From Roseibium sp. HPY-6 (GTDB lineage Bacteria > Pseudomonadota > Alphaproteobacteria > Rhizobiales > Stappiaceae), in NCBI RefSeq assembly GCF_040530035.1, contig NZ_JBEWCD010000002.1:558001-622000 (forward strand): a DNA stretch of 64,000 nucleotides. Direction: 5' to 3'. Below the pieces are notes generated by a model. The model worked only from the letters and a program-made list of their open reading frames with translations, was not told the origin of the DNA and did not search any database. Both the position numbers and the translations under genes were made by a program. This document shows, one piece after another, positions 54,757-63,021 of this stretch (position 1 is the stretch's first letter; every line of letters begins with the position of its first letter).

Positions 54757-55167
54757 ATGACCTTTGAAAGTGGGCGGACAGAATTGTCCACTCCTCTGCA
54801 GGCTTCCGTAAGCGCTGATCTTGCGGCAGGTCTCCTCGATACGGTTCTGAGCAGTCTGGAAGACTCGAAAGCTGAGGACCTGGTAACTCTCGACATCACT
54901 GGCAAAAGTTCCCTTGCGGATCACATGGTAATTGTGTCCGGACGTTCCCACCGCCATGTGGGTGCAATTGCGGATCATTTGCTGAAGGATCTGAAAGCGG
55001 CCGGTGCCGGCAAGGCAACGGTTGAAGGTCAGAACACATGCGACTGGGTTCTGATCGATGCAGGTGATGTCATCGTACATATTTTCCGTCCTGAAGTTCG
55101 CGGATTCTACAATCTGGAAAAGATGTGGGCACCCGAAACGGACGATGCGCCGCAATACATAGGCTGA
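54757..55167 (+). CDS. rsfS: Ribosomal silencing factor RsfS
   Basis: A 136-residue DUF143/Iojap protein that binds bL14 and prevents 30S-50S joining in poor growth. It shows VTLDITGKSSLADHMVIVSG and HRHVGAIADHLLKDL with DWVLIDAGDVIVHIF. ATG 54757 is chosen over a GTG 54 bases upstream, since the domain starts about 15 residues later. It sits in its usual place between nadD and rlmH. Confidence 0.93.
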   Translation: MTFESGRTELSTPLQASVSADLAAGLLDTVLSSLEDSKAEDLVTLDITGKSSLADHMVIVSGRSHRHVGAIADHLLKDLKAAGAGKATVEGQNTCDWVLIDAGDVIVHIFRPEVRGFYNLEKMWAPETDDAPQYIG

Positions 55168-55285
55168 GCCGGAAAAGATCCTGCTTTCGAGGCGTATCTT
55201 GAAAGCAGGCTGATCTGAGAGAAGCCTGGTCCGCGCGGGCCACGATGCGGTAGTAAAGACCGGATGGACATCCGGCGGGGACCTT

Positions 55286-55768
55286 ATGCGCTTCACACTC
55301 TCCTGTATCGGTAGGATGAAGGCCGGTGCGGACAAGGACTTGCTTGACCGGTATATCGACCGTGCTCGCAAGACAGGGCGCGCGCTTGGCGTTTCGGAAA
55401 TTACCTTGAATGAAATGGCCGAGAGCCGTGCGCAGCGTGCCTCGGAGCGGAAAAATGAAGAAGCCGCGGCGCTGTTGAATTCTCTTTCGAACGGCGCAAA
55501 GCTCGTCACGCTCGACGAAAACGGTCGTCATCTGACAAGCAAAGACTTCAGCCGAAAACTGGAAAACTGGCGGAATGACAGTGTTCCGGAAATCGTATTC
55601 GCAATCGGCGGGGCGGATGGGCACGGTCAGGACGTGCTTTCCCGCGCCGATCTGAAACTGGCTCTGGGAGCCATGACCTGGCCGCATCAGATTGCCCGTA
55701 TTCTACTCGCGGAGCAGATCTACAGGGCCATGACAATTCAATCGGGGCATCCATATCACAGGGCGTGA
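55286..55768 (+). CDS. rlmH: 23S rRNA (pseudouridine1915-N3)-methyltransferase
   Basis: A 160-residue SPOUT methyltransferase acting on pseudouridine 1915 of assembled 70S ribosomes. It has RFTLSCIGRMKAG at the start, the knot loop FAIGGADGHGQDV and MTWPHQIARILLAEQIYRA at the end. The order rsfS-rlmH is conserved. Its stop overlaps the start of the next GNAT gene (GTGA). Confidence 0.96.
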   Translation: MRFTLSCIGRMKAGADKDLLDRYIDRARKTGRALGVSEITLNEMAESRAQRASERKNEEAAALLNSLSNGAKLVTLDENGRHLTSKDFSRKLENWRNDSVPEIVFAIGGADGHGQDVLSRADLKLALGAMTWPHQIARILLAEQIYRAMTIQSGHPYHRA

Positions 55769-56313
55769 ACGCGCCCGGGCAATGTTTGATGTCAAGCACG
55801 GACCATTTTGCCATGCAAACACCCACGCTTTTGACGGAGCGGTTCGCATTGCGGCCGATGACACTGGAGGACTGGCCGGACTATGCGGGCCTTATGCGGT
55901 CAGTGCGTGCAAGGTTTATGGGTGGCCCCATGTCCAGGGAGAAGGCCTGGGGCATGTTCTGTCATGACGCCGGCCAGTGGGCGTTGATGGGTCACGGCGC
56001 CTTGATGATCGAAGACCGTCAGACAGCCGAGTGTCTCGGTCAGGTCGGTCTCAATCACGGCCCGCTCTTCCCGGAACATGAACTTGGATGGTTTGTCTAT
56101 GAGCGCGCCGAAGGCAAAGGTGTCGCCTATGAAGCGGCGGCGGTTATGCGCGACTGGGCATTCGAGCAACTGAGCCTGGTGACATTTGTAAGCTATATGG
56201 ATGCCGGCAATATTCGCTCACGCCGCCTTGCTGAAAGGCTCGGTGGGGTGCTGGATGCGGACGCGGCGCGCCCTGATCCAGGGGATCAGGTTTACCGCTA
56301 CACCCGCGCGTAA
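55765..56313 (+). CDS. GNAT-family N-acetyltransferase 5
   Basis: A 182-residue RimJ/RimL-like GNAT protein with LLTERFALRPMTLEDWPDY and GWFVYERAEGKGVAYEAAAVM. Start uncertain: GTG 55765 overlaps the rlmH stop, while ATG 55789 would shorten it by eight residues. It is unlike the four-gene GNAT block in sequence detail, although it shares the family fold. Confidence 0.85.
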   Translation: MNAPGQCLMSSTDHFAMQTPTLLTERFALRPMTLEDWPDYAGLMRSVRARFMGGPMSREKAWGMFCHDAGQWALMGHGALMIEDRQTAECLGQVGLNHGPLFPEHELGWFVYERAEGKGVAYEAAAVMRDWAFEQLSLVTFVSYMDAGNIRSRRLAERLGGVLDADAARPDPGDQVYRYTRA

Positions 56314-56589
56314 GAAGCTTGCAAATCCTCCAAAGCGGCGCGCAAATGTTTGTTCCACAGCCGTCAACATTAAATATTGTTAACCAGGCAAAAGGGCAAG
56401 AAAACACGATTTTGCCCGTATCTCGCCGTATTCCGCACTTAACCGGTATGAAAGCAGGAGTTTGTCGCGACAAAGCCACGTGAACGCGCTATTGCGATGG
56501 GTGGATTAACAATCCGGTTAACTGTGTAAACGCTTCGTTAACGCAGACTGTGTATCGCAGGAAGGGCAACCTTTGGGAGCTGACGAGAA

Positions 56590-57981
56590 TTGAAACCGGA
56601 TCGCATCAGGAAAGTGCGTCCTGGATTTTGGAAGTGGCGGAAAACAGGGCCTGTCCCGAGTTTTGTGGCGCTTGCCCTTATACTCGCTCCCGCCCCGTCT
56701 CTTTCAAGCGAAAGCCTCGATGAGCAGCCTGAGGCGCCGGTCGCTGAAACCTCCGAGATTGATGCGTTTCTGGAACGCAAGAAAGAGCGTGAGGAGGAAT
56801 TGGCGGCGCTTTCCAGGGACATCGAGGTGTCGTCGGATCGCCAGGATGCCATTGCGCGCGAAATACGCGCACTGGATCGCGACCGGGAAACACTCAACGC
56901 GAAGATCATCAGTTCCTCGGATACCATCAAGGGTCTTGAAACTGAGCTGACTGATACGGAACGCCGGTTGATGAGCCTTGGCGAAAACGAGGATGCCGTT
57001 CGGCTCTCTCTGATTGCCCGCCGGGACATTCTGGCCGAAGTGCTTGCTGCGCTTCAGCGAATCGGAAAACGGCCGCCTCCAGCTCTTGCAGTGCGCCCAA
57101 GTGACGCCTTGTCAGCCGTGCGAAGCGCGATACTTCTTAATGCGGTGATGCCGGAACTGAAGGTCGAAACCGAGGCGCTCGCGGCAGATCTGGAAGAATT
57201 ACAGCGGCTTAAGTCGGTTATTGCCGAGGAGAAAAACCGTCTTCGCGGCGACGCAATGCGATTGGCTGAGGAAAAGTCGCGGCTGGAACTTCTTTTAAGC
57301 GCCAAAAGACAGGAACATCTGCAATCAGTCCAGGTGCTTGAAGAGGAGAAAAAACGCGCGGCTGAGTTGGCGGAACAGGCAGGTTCTCTGCAGGAGTTGA
57401 TCGCAAATCTCGAAGCGGAAATCGAGAGCGCACAGGTCGCAGCAGAAAAATCCAGGCAGGCTGCGCTGAATGCAAAACGCGACGCCTCGCGCAATGTTGA
57501 TCCCTTTGCAGACCCCGGAAGGCTTGCTCCGGAGATATCGTTTGACGAAGCTAAGGGCAGGTTGCCGCAGCCGGTTGCAGGAACGTTACTGAAGGATTTC
57601 GGTCAGGAAGATGAATTCGGTGGTTTGACGGAAGGTCAATCTATCGCCACAAGGCCGGGGTCTAATGTGACTTCCCCAGCAGATGGCTGGGTAGTTTATT
57701 CCGGGCCGTTCCGTTCGTTCGGGCAGCTCTTGATCCTGAATACCGGCGACGGCTACCATGTGCTCCTCGCCGGCATGGATCGGATAGACGCGGAATTGGG
57801 GCAGTTTGTTCTTACCGGGGAACCGGTTGGCGTAATGGGCGCTACCCAGTGGGCAAGCGCCTCGACGTTCGGCTTGGGCTCGACCCAGCCGATCCTATAT
57901 GTTGAATTTCGGAAGGACGGCCGTGCGATCGATCCCACGCCCTGGTGGGAACGCACAGAAGAAGAAAAGGCTCGCGGATGA
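56590..57981 (+). CDS. EnvC-like murein hydrolase activator
   Basis: A 463-residue protein with an N-terminal signal or anchor (PSFVALALILAPAPSLS), then long coiled coils (about residues 55-135 and 190-305) and a C-terminal LytM/M23 domain. The M23 zinc ligands are missing (LYVEFRKDG instead of an HxH), so it should activate an amidase rather than cut peptidoglycan. TTG at 56590 with GGGAG upstream is the start. It overlaps ctpA by four bases, a common alphaproteobacterial arrangement. Confidence 0.92.
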   Translation: MKPDRIRKVRPGFWKWRKTGPVPSFVALALILAPAPSLSSESLDEQPEAPVAETSEIDAFLERKKEREEELAALSRDIEVSSDRQDAIAREIRALDRDRETLNAKIISSSDTIKGLETELTDTERRLMSLGENEDAVRLSLIARRDILAEVLAALQRIGKRPPPALAVRPSDALSAVRSAILLNAVMPELKVETEALAADLEELQRLKSVIAEEKNRLRGDAMRLAEEKSRLELLLSAKRQEHLQSVQVLEEEKKRAAELAEQAGSLQELIANLEAEIESAQVAAEKSRQAALNAKRDASRNVDPFADPGRLAPEISFDEAKGRLPQPVAGTLLKDFGQEDEFGGLTEGQSIATRPGSNVTSPADGWVVYSGPFRSFGQLLILNTGDGYHVLLAGMDRIDAELGQFVLTGEPVGVMGATQWASASTFGLGSTQPILYVEFRKDGRAIDPTPWWERTEEEKARG

Positions 57982-59306
57982 TACGGAAAGCTTCCTTGCT
58001 GCTGGTGGGTGCCCTTGTTGGGGCTGCGGCAGTTACGACAATGTCCCAGATGCCGCTCAAGGTATCAGCAACAGCGAATGCCGCTGCAACCGACACCTAT
58101 CGGCAACTCAACCTGTTTGGCGACGTATTCGAGCGGGTTCGGTCCGATTATGTGGAAGTTCCGGACGATGCGCAGCTGATCGAAAGCGCCATCAACGGCA
58201 TGCTGACCTCGCTGGATCCGCATTCCAGCTACATGTCACCGAAAAGCTTCCGTGACATGCAGGTGCAGACGCGCGGCGAATTTGGCGGACTTGGCATCGA
58301 AGTCACGATGGAAGAAGGTCTCGTAAAGGTCGTGTCGCCCATCGATGAAACACCCGCCGCAAAGGCCGGTGTCCTCGCGGGCGATCTGATCACTTACATC
58401 GATGGCGAGCAGGTCCAGGGCCTGACCCTCAATGAAGCCGTTGAGAAAATGCGTGGTCCCGTCAACACGGATATCATCGTCACGATCCGCCGCGAGGGAC
58501 GTACTGAGCCGTTCGACATCACGATCACGCGCGACATTATCCGCATCCGGTCCGTGCGCTGGCGCGAGGAAGAAGATGTCGGGTACGTGCGGGTGACACA
58601 GTTCAACGAGCAGACCTATGATGGCCTGAAAAAGGGCATCGAGGAGACAACAGCCAAGATCGGTGAAGACAAGCTGAAAGGCTATGTCATCGATCTGCGC
58701 AACAACCCGGGCGGTCTTCTGGATCAGGCGATCGCAGTGTCGGATGCGTTCCTCGATAGGGGAGAAATCGTTTCGACGCGTGGCCGCGAAGCTGATGAAA
58801 CGCAGCGCTACAATGCACGTTCGGGCGACCTGACCAATGGCAAGCCGGTGATCATTCTTGTGAACGGCGGATCCGCGTCAGCGTCCGAAATTGTTGCTGG
58901 CGCGCTTCAGGATCACCGCAGGGCAACGATCCTCGGCACACGGTCCTTCGGCAAAGGCTCTGTTCAGACAATTATCCCGCTCGGTGCAAACGGTGCGATA
59001 CGTCTCACAACGGCGCGGTACTACACACCGTCTGGCACCTCCATCCAGGCAAAGGGCATCGTGCCGGACATCGAGTCCCTGCAAGAACTCCCTGAAGAGT
59101 TGGTTGGCCGTGTGGAAACACGGGGTGAAGCCGGTCTGCGCGGCCATCTGGAAGCCGACGGTGAAGAACAGTCAGGCAGCCAGGCCTATGTCCCGCCGGA
59201 TCCCGAAGACGACACGCAGCTGAACCTTGCTCTTGATCTCCTGCGCGGAGAAAAGGTAGACAGCGCATTCCCGCCAGTGCCCGATAGCGCTGCGGTCAAA
59301 AACTAA
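57978..59306 (+). CDS. ctpA: Carboxyl-terminal processing protease, S41
   Basis: A 442-residue periplasmic protease with an N-terminal signal segment (ASLLLVGALVGAAAVT), a PDZ domain (about residues 85-175) and the S41 domain. The catalytic Ser is in NGGSASASEIVAG and the catalytic Lys in SFGKGSVQT. It cleaves C-terminal tails of periplasmic proteins. The ATG overlaps the stop of the EnvC-like gene, so the two are coupled. Confidence 0.96.
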   Translation: MIRKASLLLVGALVGAAAVTTMSQMPLKVSATANAAATDTYRQLNLFGDVFERVRSDYVEVPDDAQLIESAINGMLTSLDPHSSYMSPKSFRDMQVQTRGEFGGLGIEVTMEEGLVKVVSPIDETPAAKAGVLAGDLITYIDGEQVQGLTLNEAVEKMRGPVNTDIIVTIRREGRTEPFDITITRDIIRIRSVRWREEEDVGYVRVTQFNEQTYDGLKKGIEETTAKIGEDKLKGYVIDLRNNPGGLLDQAIAVSDAFLDRGEIVSTRGREADETQRYNARSGDLTNGKPVIILVNGGSASASEIVAGALQDHRRATILGTRSFGKGSVQTIIPLGANGAIRLTTARYYTPSGTSIQAKGIVPDIESLQELPEELVGRVETRGEAGLRGHLEADGEEQSGSQAYVPPDPEDDTQLNLALDLLRGEKVDSAFPPVPDSAAVKN

Positions 59307-59314
59307 CACTTTTC

Positions 59315-59339
59315 CTGCGCGCCGGTCTCCGGCGCGCAG
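59315..59339 (+). terminator. Strong hairpin after ctpA, terminator candidate
   Basis: An 11-pair perfect GC-rich stem (CTGCGCGCCGG / CCGGCGCGCAG) with a TCT loop follows the ctpA stop by eight bases. The sequence after it is only moderately T-rich, so termination may be partial. Confidence 0.6.
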
Positions 59340-59416
59340 AGCCTCCGTTCTCGTTCTGCGTATCCTTAAATCAAGAATGCGTCCGGCGCCCTGCCGGAAC
59401 AAAGGCTCAGGACGAT

Positions 59417-60562
59417 ATGTCGAGCGAAGATCTCACAGCTCCCTTAGGGATGGGCAAGCGGCGGCTGGTCAGGCTGCCGTTTGGTCTCATCGGTGTCGGA
59501 CTATTAAGCGTTTTTGTTACCACGACGCTTATCTGGGTGGCGGTTGTCGACGATCCCCTGGGCGGCGAACCAGTCGCAGTCATTCCGCTTGACGCCACCG
59601 TGGAAGGCGTGACGTCCCAGGACATCGAGGTTGTCGAAATCCGACCGGGTCTGACCGGAGATCTCGGACCGAACTTGAGACCGGGCTCCAATCAGGATCT
59701 TCTCGGGCCGCGCTATGAAATGGTTGAAAGGCCGGACGGAAAGGGCACGGACAGCCCGGTCCAAGGGTTGTCGCCAACACCGGATACACGGGTGAGCGAA
59801 CGCTCGGACTATGGCTTCCTGCCCAAGATCAGCGACGCCGGCGTCCGTCCGCTGGATGCTTATTCCCGGCCCGTGGTGCGCGAGTTTACATCGATCCCGA
59901 AGATTGCCGTTGTGCTCAACGGCATGGGATTGAGCGAAACCGGAACGCAGCATGCGATCGACCGGCTGCCCGCCGACGTCACGCTTGCGCTGGCACCTTA
60001 TGGCGACGATCTTGATCTTTGGATGCAACAGGCACGGTCCAAAGGTCATGAATTGCTTCTGCAACTGCCGCTCGAACCCTTCGATTTTCCGGACAATGAC
60101 CCCGGACCCCACACGCTTCTGGTGAGCCTTCAACCGAGTGAAATGCTGGACCGGCTTGCGTTTTTGCTGACGCGGGTGACCAATTATGTGGGCACGATAC
60201 CGGACATGGGTTCCCGGTTCACATCCACCAAACCTTCCATGCAATATCTGCTGGAAAAACTGAAGTCGCGTGGATTGATGTTCGTTGACAACGGGACGTC
60301 GTCGCGCAGTCTTTCGGCCGAAACGGCCGCTGGTCTCAGGATGCCCTTTGCGGGTGTGGATGTTGTTCTCGATGAAGTCCCGCGAGAAGACAATATCGAT
60401 GCAAAACTGCTGCAGCTTGAAAGCATCGCACGATCCAGAGGCGTCGCCGTCGCGGCGGGCTCGGCTTTGCCCGTTACCGTTCGACAACTGGAAAAATGGG
60501 TGAAGGATCTGGAACAGCGCGGATTGCAGCTCGTGCCGGTCAGTGCGACGATTGACAGATAG
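59417..60562 (+). CDS. Divergent polysaccharide deacetylase family protein
   Basis: A 381-residue protein with an N-terminal membrane anchor (LPFGLIGVGLLSVFVTTTLIW), a long disordered linker and a divergent polysaccharide deacetylase (DUF610) barrel from about residue 160. The motif that normally carries the catalytic Asp pair reads KIAVVLNGMGLS, so the usual two acidic residues are absent. Members lie next to ctpA and the EnvC-like gene in alphaproteobacteria and probably act in envelope maintenance; activity of this protein is uncertain. Confidence 0.88.
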   Translation: MSSEDLTAPLGMGKRRLVRLPFGLIGVGLLSVFVTTTLIWVAVVDDPLGGEPVAVIPLDATVEGVTSQDIEVVEIRPGLTGDLGPNLRPGSNQDLLGPRYEMVERPDGKGTDSPVQGLSPTPDTRVSERSDYGFLPKISDAGVRPLDAYSRPVVREFTSIPKIAVVLNGMGLSETGTQHAIDRLPADVTLALAPYGDDLDLWMQQARSKGHELLLQLPLEPFDFPDNDPGPHTLLVSLQPSEMLDRLAFLLTRVTNYVGTIPDMGSRFTSTKPSMQYLLEKLKSRGLMFVDNGTSSRSLSAETAAGLRMPFAGVDVVLDEVPREDNIDAKLLQLESIARSRGVAVAAGSALPVTVRQLEKWVKDLEQRGLQLVPVSATIDR

Positions 60563-60593
60563 GCCTTCGCTTCCAGGGGGCATTTTCAGATAG

Positions 60594-61133
60594 GTGAGTT
60601 CAGTGAAAAAGCGTGCGCTCGGGCCTGGGTTTCCAGAACCATCCGATGGCCTGCCATACCGTCCCTGTGTTGGCATAATGGTAATCAACAAGGACGGCAT
60701 GGTCTGGATTGGCAGCCGCGACGATGGCGGCAGTTCTTCCAACTACGAGTTCGCCTGGCAAATGCCGCAAGGTGGGATCGACAAGGGGGAAAACCCGGAA
60801 AACGCGGCGCGGCGGGAGCTTTACGAAGAAACATCGATCAGGTCCGTGTCGCTTTTGGAAGAAGCGCCGGAATGGTTCGCTTATGACTATCCGGAAGAGG
60901 TCATCCGCTCTTCCCGGCGCGGCAAGCATCGCGGACAGGCACAGAAGTGGGTCGCCTATCGTTTTGATGGGTCGGATGACGAAATCAATATCCTGGAGCC
61001 GCCCGACGGACATTCGGCGGAATTCAGCGCATGGCGCTGGGAACATGCCGAAAAGTTGCCAGGCCTGATCGTGCCTTTCAAAAGGCCTGTTTATGAACGC
61101 GTTGTGGCAGCCTTCTCGCACCTGACGGCGTGA
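60594..61133 (+). CDS. rppH: RNA pyrophosphohydrolase
   Basis: A 179-residue Nudix hydrolase that removes pyrophosphate from the 5' end of RNA and starts mRNA decay. The Nudix box is GGIDKGENPENAARRELYEE, and GLPYRPCVGIMVIN and WQMPQGG are typical of RppH. The GTG starts at 60594 and 60603 are both possible. It closes the cluster after the deacetylase gene. Confidence 0.95.
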   Translation: MSSVKKRALGPGFPEPSDGLPYRPCVGIMVINKDGMVWIGSRDDGGSSSNYEFAWQMPQGGIDKGENPENAARRELYEETSIRSVSLLEEAPEWFAYDYPEEVIRSSRRGKHRGQAQKWVAYRFDGSDDEINILEPPDGHSAEFSAWRWEHAEKLPGLIVPFKRPVYERVVAAFSHLTA

Positions 61134-61344
61134 TCGCCCAACAACGCCATCCTCAAAGCGTCAGCATTTGAAGTCCCGTTGTCGTTTTTCAAACAGACAA
61201 GGCGTAATTGGACAGCTAGCATCCGGTCCAAATTGACCGAAGGTGTTGAGATCGGAGACCGGTTTCTTCCCGAGGTCACTCAGCGGATCATTGCCGGTGC
61301 GCGCTGTTGAGAGAGCGTGTTTCGGACGTTTAGGAGGAACGCCA

Positions 61345-63021
61345 ATGTCTTTCGGCAAGGGGCTTTCGCGAAAGCCGTCCCAGCCAAAAGGGCGTCAGTT
61401 GGAAGATGCGGCCCATAGCGAAGTACAGGCGCTTTTGGGTGACGAACCGCGCCGGCGCGACTTGCTTATTGAGCATCTGCATAAGATCCAGGACGCCTAC
61501 GGGTGTCTGGAGGCGAGGCATTTGAAAGCACTGTCGGTCGAAATGCGCATGGCGCAGGCCGAAGTCTATGAGGTCGCCAGCTTTTATCACCACTTTGACA
61601 TTGTCCGCGAAGACGAAACCAGACCGGCACCTCTGACCATTCGGGTCTGCGACAGCGTTGCCTGTTCGATCAAAGGGGCCGACGCGCTGGCAGAAGCTCT
61701 TGAAAGCGGTGTCGATCCTGCAAAGGTCCGAATTCAGAAAGTGCCCTGTATCGGGCGGTGCGCCGGCGCTCCTGCTGCCCAGGTTGGCAAGCGCGCGGTT
61801 GACAACGCCAGCGAAATGTCCGTCCGGGCCTTGCTTTTCGAGGGTCAGAACGCGGCGGAGATCCCTGATCATATCAAACTTGATCAGTATCGCGCAGACG
61901 GTGGATACAAACTGCTGGAGAGAGTGCGGTCTGGCGAATTCGATGCAGCCGCAATTGCGGACATGGCTCTTAAAGCGGGCTTGCGTGGCCTCGGCGGAGC
62001 AGGTTTTCCGACGGGCACGAAGTGGAAGATCGTGAATGATCTGCCGGGACCGAAATACCTGACGATCAATGGCGACGAAGGTGAACCTGGAACGTTCAAG
62101 GACCGCTACCATCTTGAGCGTGATCCGCATCGTCTTCTGGAAGGAGCCCTGATCGCGGCCCATGCGATTTCCGCCGAGCGCGTCTACCTTTACATGCGCG
62201 ACGAATATCCGGCGGTGCTTCAGATCCTGGCGACCGAAATCGCCGCATTGCGCACCGCAGGCATCATTACGACGATCGACATCGAAGTGCGCCGCGGCGC
62301 TGGCGCATACATTTGCGGTGAAGAAAGTGCCATGATCGAGTCGATCGAAGGCAAGCGCGGATTGCCGCGCCATCGGCCGCCCTTCATCGCGCAGGTCGGC
62401 CTGTTCGGGCGTCCGACCCTCAATCACAATGTCGAGACACTGTTCTGGATCCGCGACATCGTCGAGAAAGGCCCGGAATGGTTCGCATCCCAGGGCCGGC
62501 GCGATCACAAGGGTTTCCGGTCCTTCTCCGTCTCCGGGCGCGTGCGGGAGCCGGGCGTTAAGCTCGCCCCAGCAGGCATCACGATGAACGAACTCCTGGA
62601 AGAGTATTGCGGCGGGATGGAAGACGGCCACGTTTTCAAGGGTTATCTTCCCGGCGGCGCTTCGGGTGGCATTCTGCCGGCCAGACTGGCGGACGAGCCC
62701 CTCGACTTCGGCACGCTCGACAAGCACGGCTGCTTCATCGGCAGCCATGCGATCGTCGTTTTTTCCGATCAGGATGACATGCGAGACGTGGCGCTTAACC
62801 TGATGCGGTTTTTCAAGCACGAAAGCTGCGGCCAGTGCACGCCCTGCCGGTCCGGTACAGAAAAGATGGAACATCTGCTGGCAGACGGTGACTGGGACGA
62901 GGCCAAGATCGCGGATCTCGACGAAGTCATGCGCTCCGCCTCCATTTGTGGCCTCGGCCAGGCGGCGAGCAATCCCGTAGCGTCTGTGCTCAAGTTTTTC
63001 CCGGAGGAATTCGAAAGATGA
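61345..63021 (+). CDS. Formate dehydrogenase, fused gamma-beta (NuoE-NuoF-like) subunit
   Basis: A 558-residue fusion. Residues about 25-185 are the NuoE-like thioredoxin fold with Cys ligands in RVCDSVACS and PCIGRCAG ([2Fe-2S]). The rest is NuoF-like with FMN/NAD-binding GLRGLGGAGFPTGTKW and the [4Fe-4S] site SCGQCTPCRSG. It passes electrons from the molybdenum subunit to NAD+. ATG 61345 is chosen for its AGGAGG site over a longer frame. It overlaps the alpha subunit by four bases. In other bacteria these are often two genes (fdsG and fdsB). Confidence 0.93.
   Translation: MSFGKGLSRKPSQPKGRQLEDAAHSEVQALLGDEPRRRDLLIEHLHKIQDAYGCLEARHLKALSVEMRMAQAEVYEVASFYHHFDIVREDETRPAPLTIRVCDSVACSIKGADALAEALESGVDPAKVRIQKVPCIGRCAGAPAAQVGKRAVDNASEMSVRALLFEGQNAAEIPDHIKLDQYRADGGYKLLERVRSGEFDAAAIADMALKAGLRGLGGAGFPTGTKWKIVNDLPGPKYLTINGDEGEPGTFKDRYHLERDPHRLLEGALIAAHAISAERVYLYMRDEYPAVLQILATEIAALRTAGIITTIDIEVRRGAGAYICGEESAMIESIEGKRGLPRHRPPFIAQVGLFGRPTLNHNVETLFWIRDIVEKGPEWFASQGRRDHKGFRSFSVSGRVREPGVKLAPAGITMNELLEEYCGGMEDGHVFKGYLPGGASGGILPARLADEPLDFGTLDKHGCFIGSHAIVVFSDQDDMRDVALNLMRFFKHESCGQCTPCRSGTEKMEHLLADGDWDEAKIADLDEVMRSASICGLGQAASNPVASVLKFFPEEFER

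Noticed and set aside
55180..55209. Hairpin CCTGCTTTC/GAAAGCAGG between rsfS and rlmH as a terminator
   Set aside because: No T-run follows and the two genes are normally co-transcribed; it may be a processing or stability element but this cannot be supported.
59504..60742. Open frame of 412 codons antisense to the deacetylase-like gene and rppH
   Set aside because: It spans two real genes and their gap without a start signal.
61330..62874. Open frame of 514 codons antisense to the formate dehydrogenase gene
   Set aside because: It mirrors the coding bias of a well-supported gene and shows no protein family.
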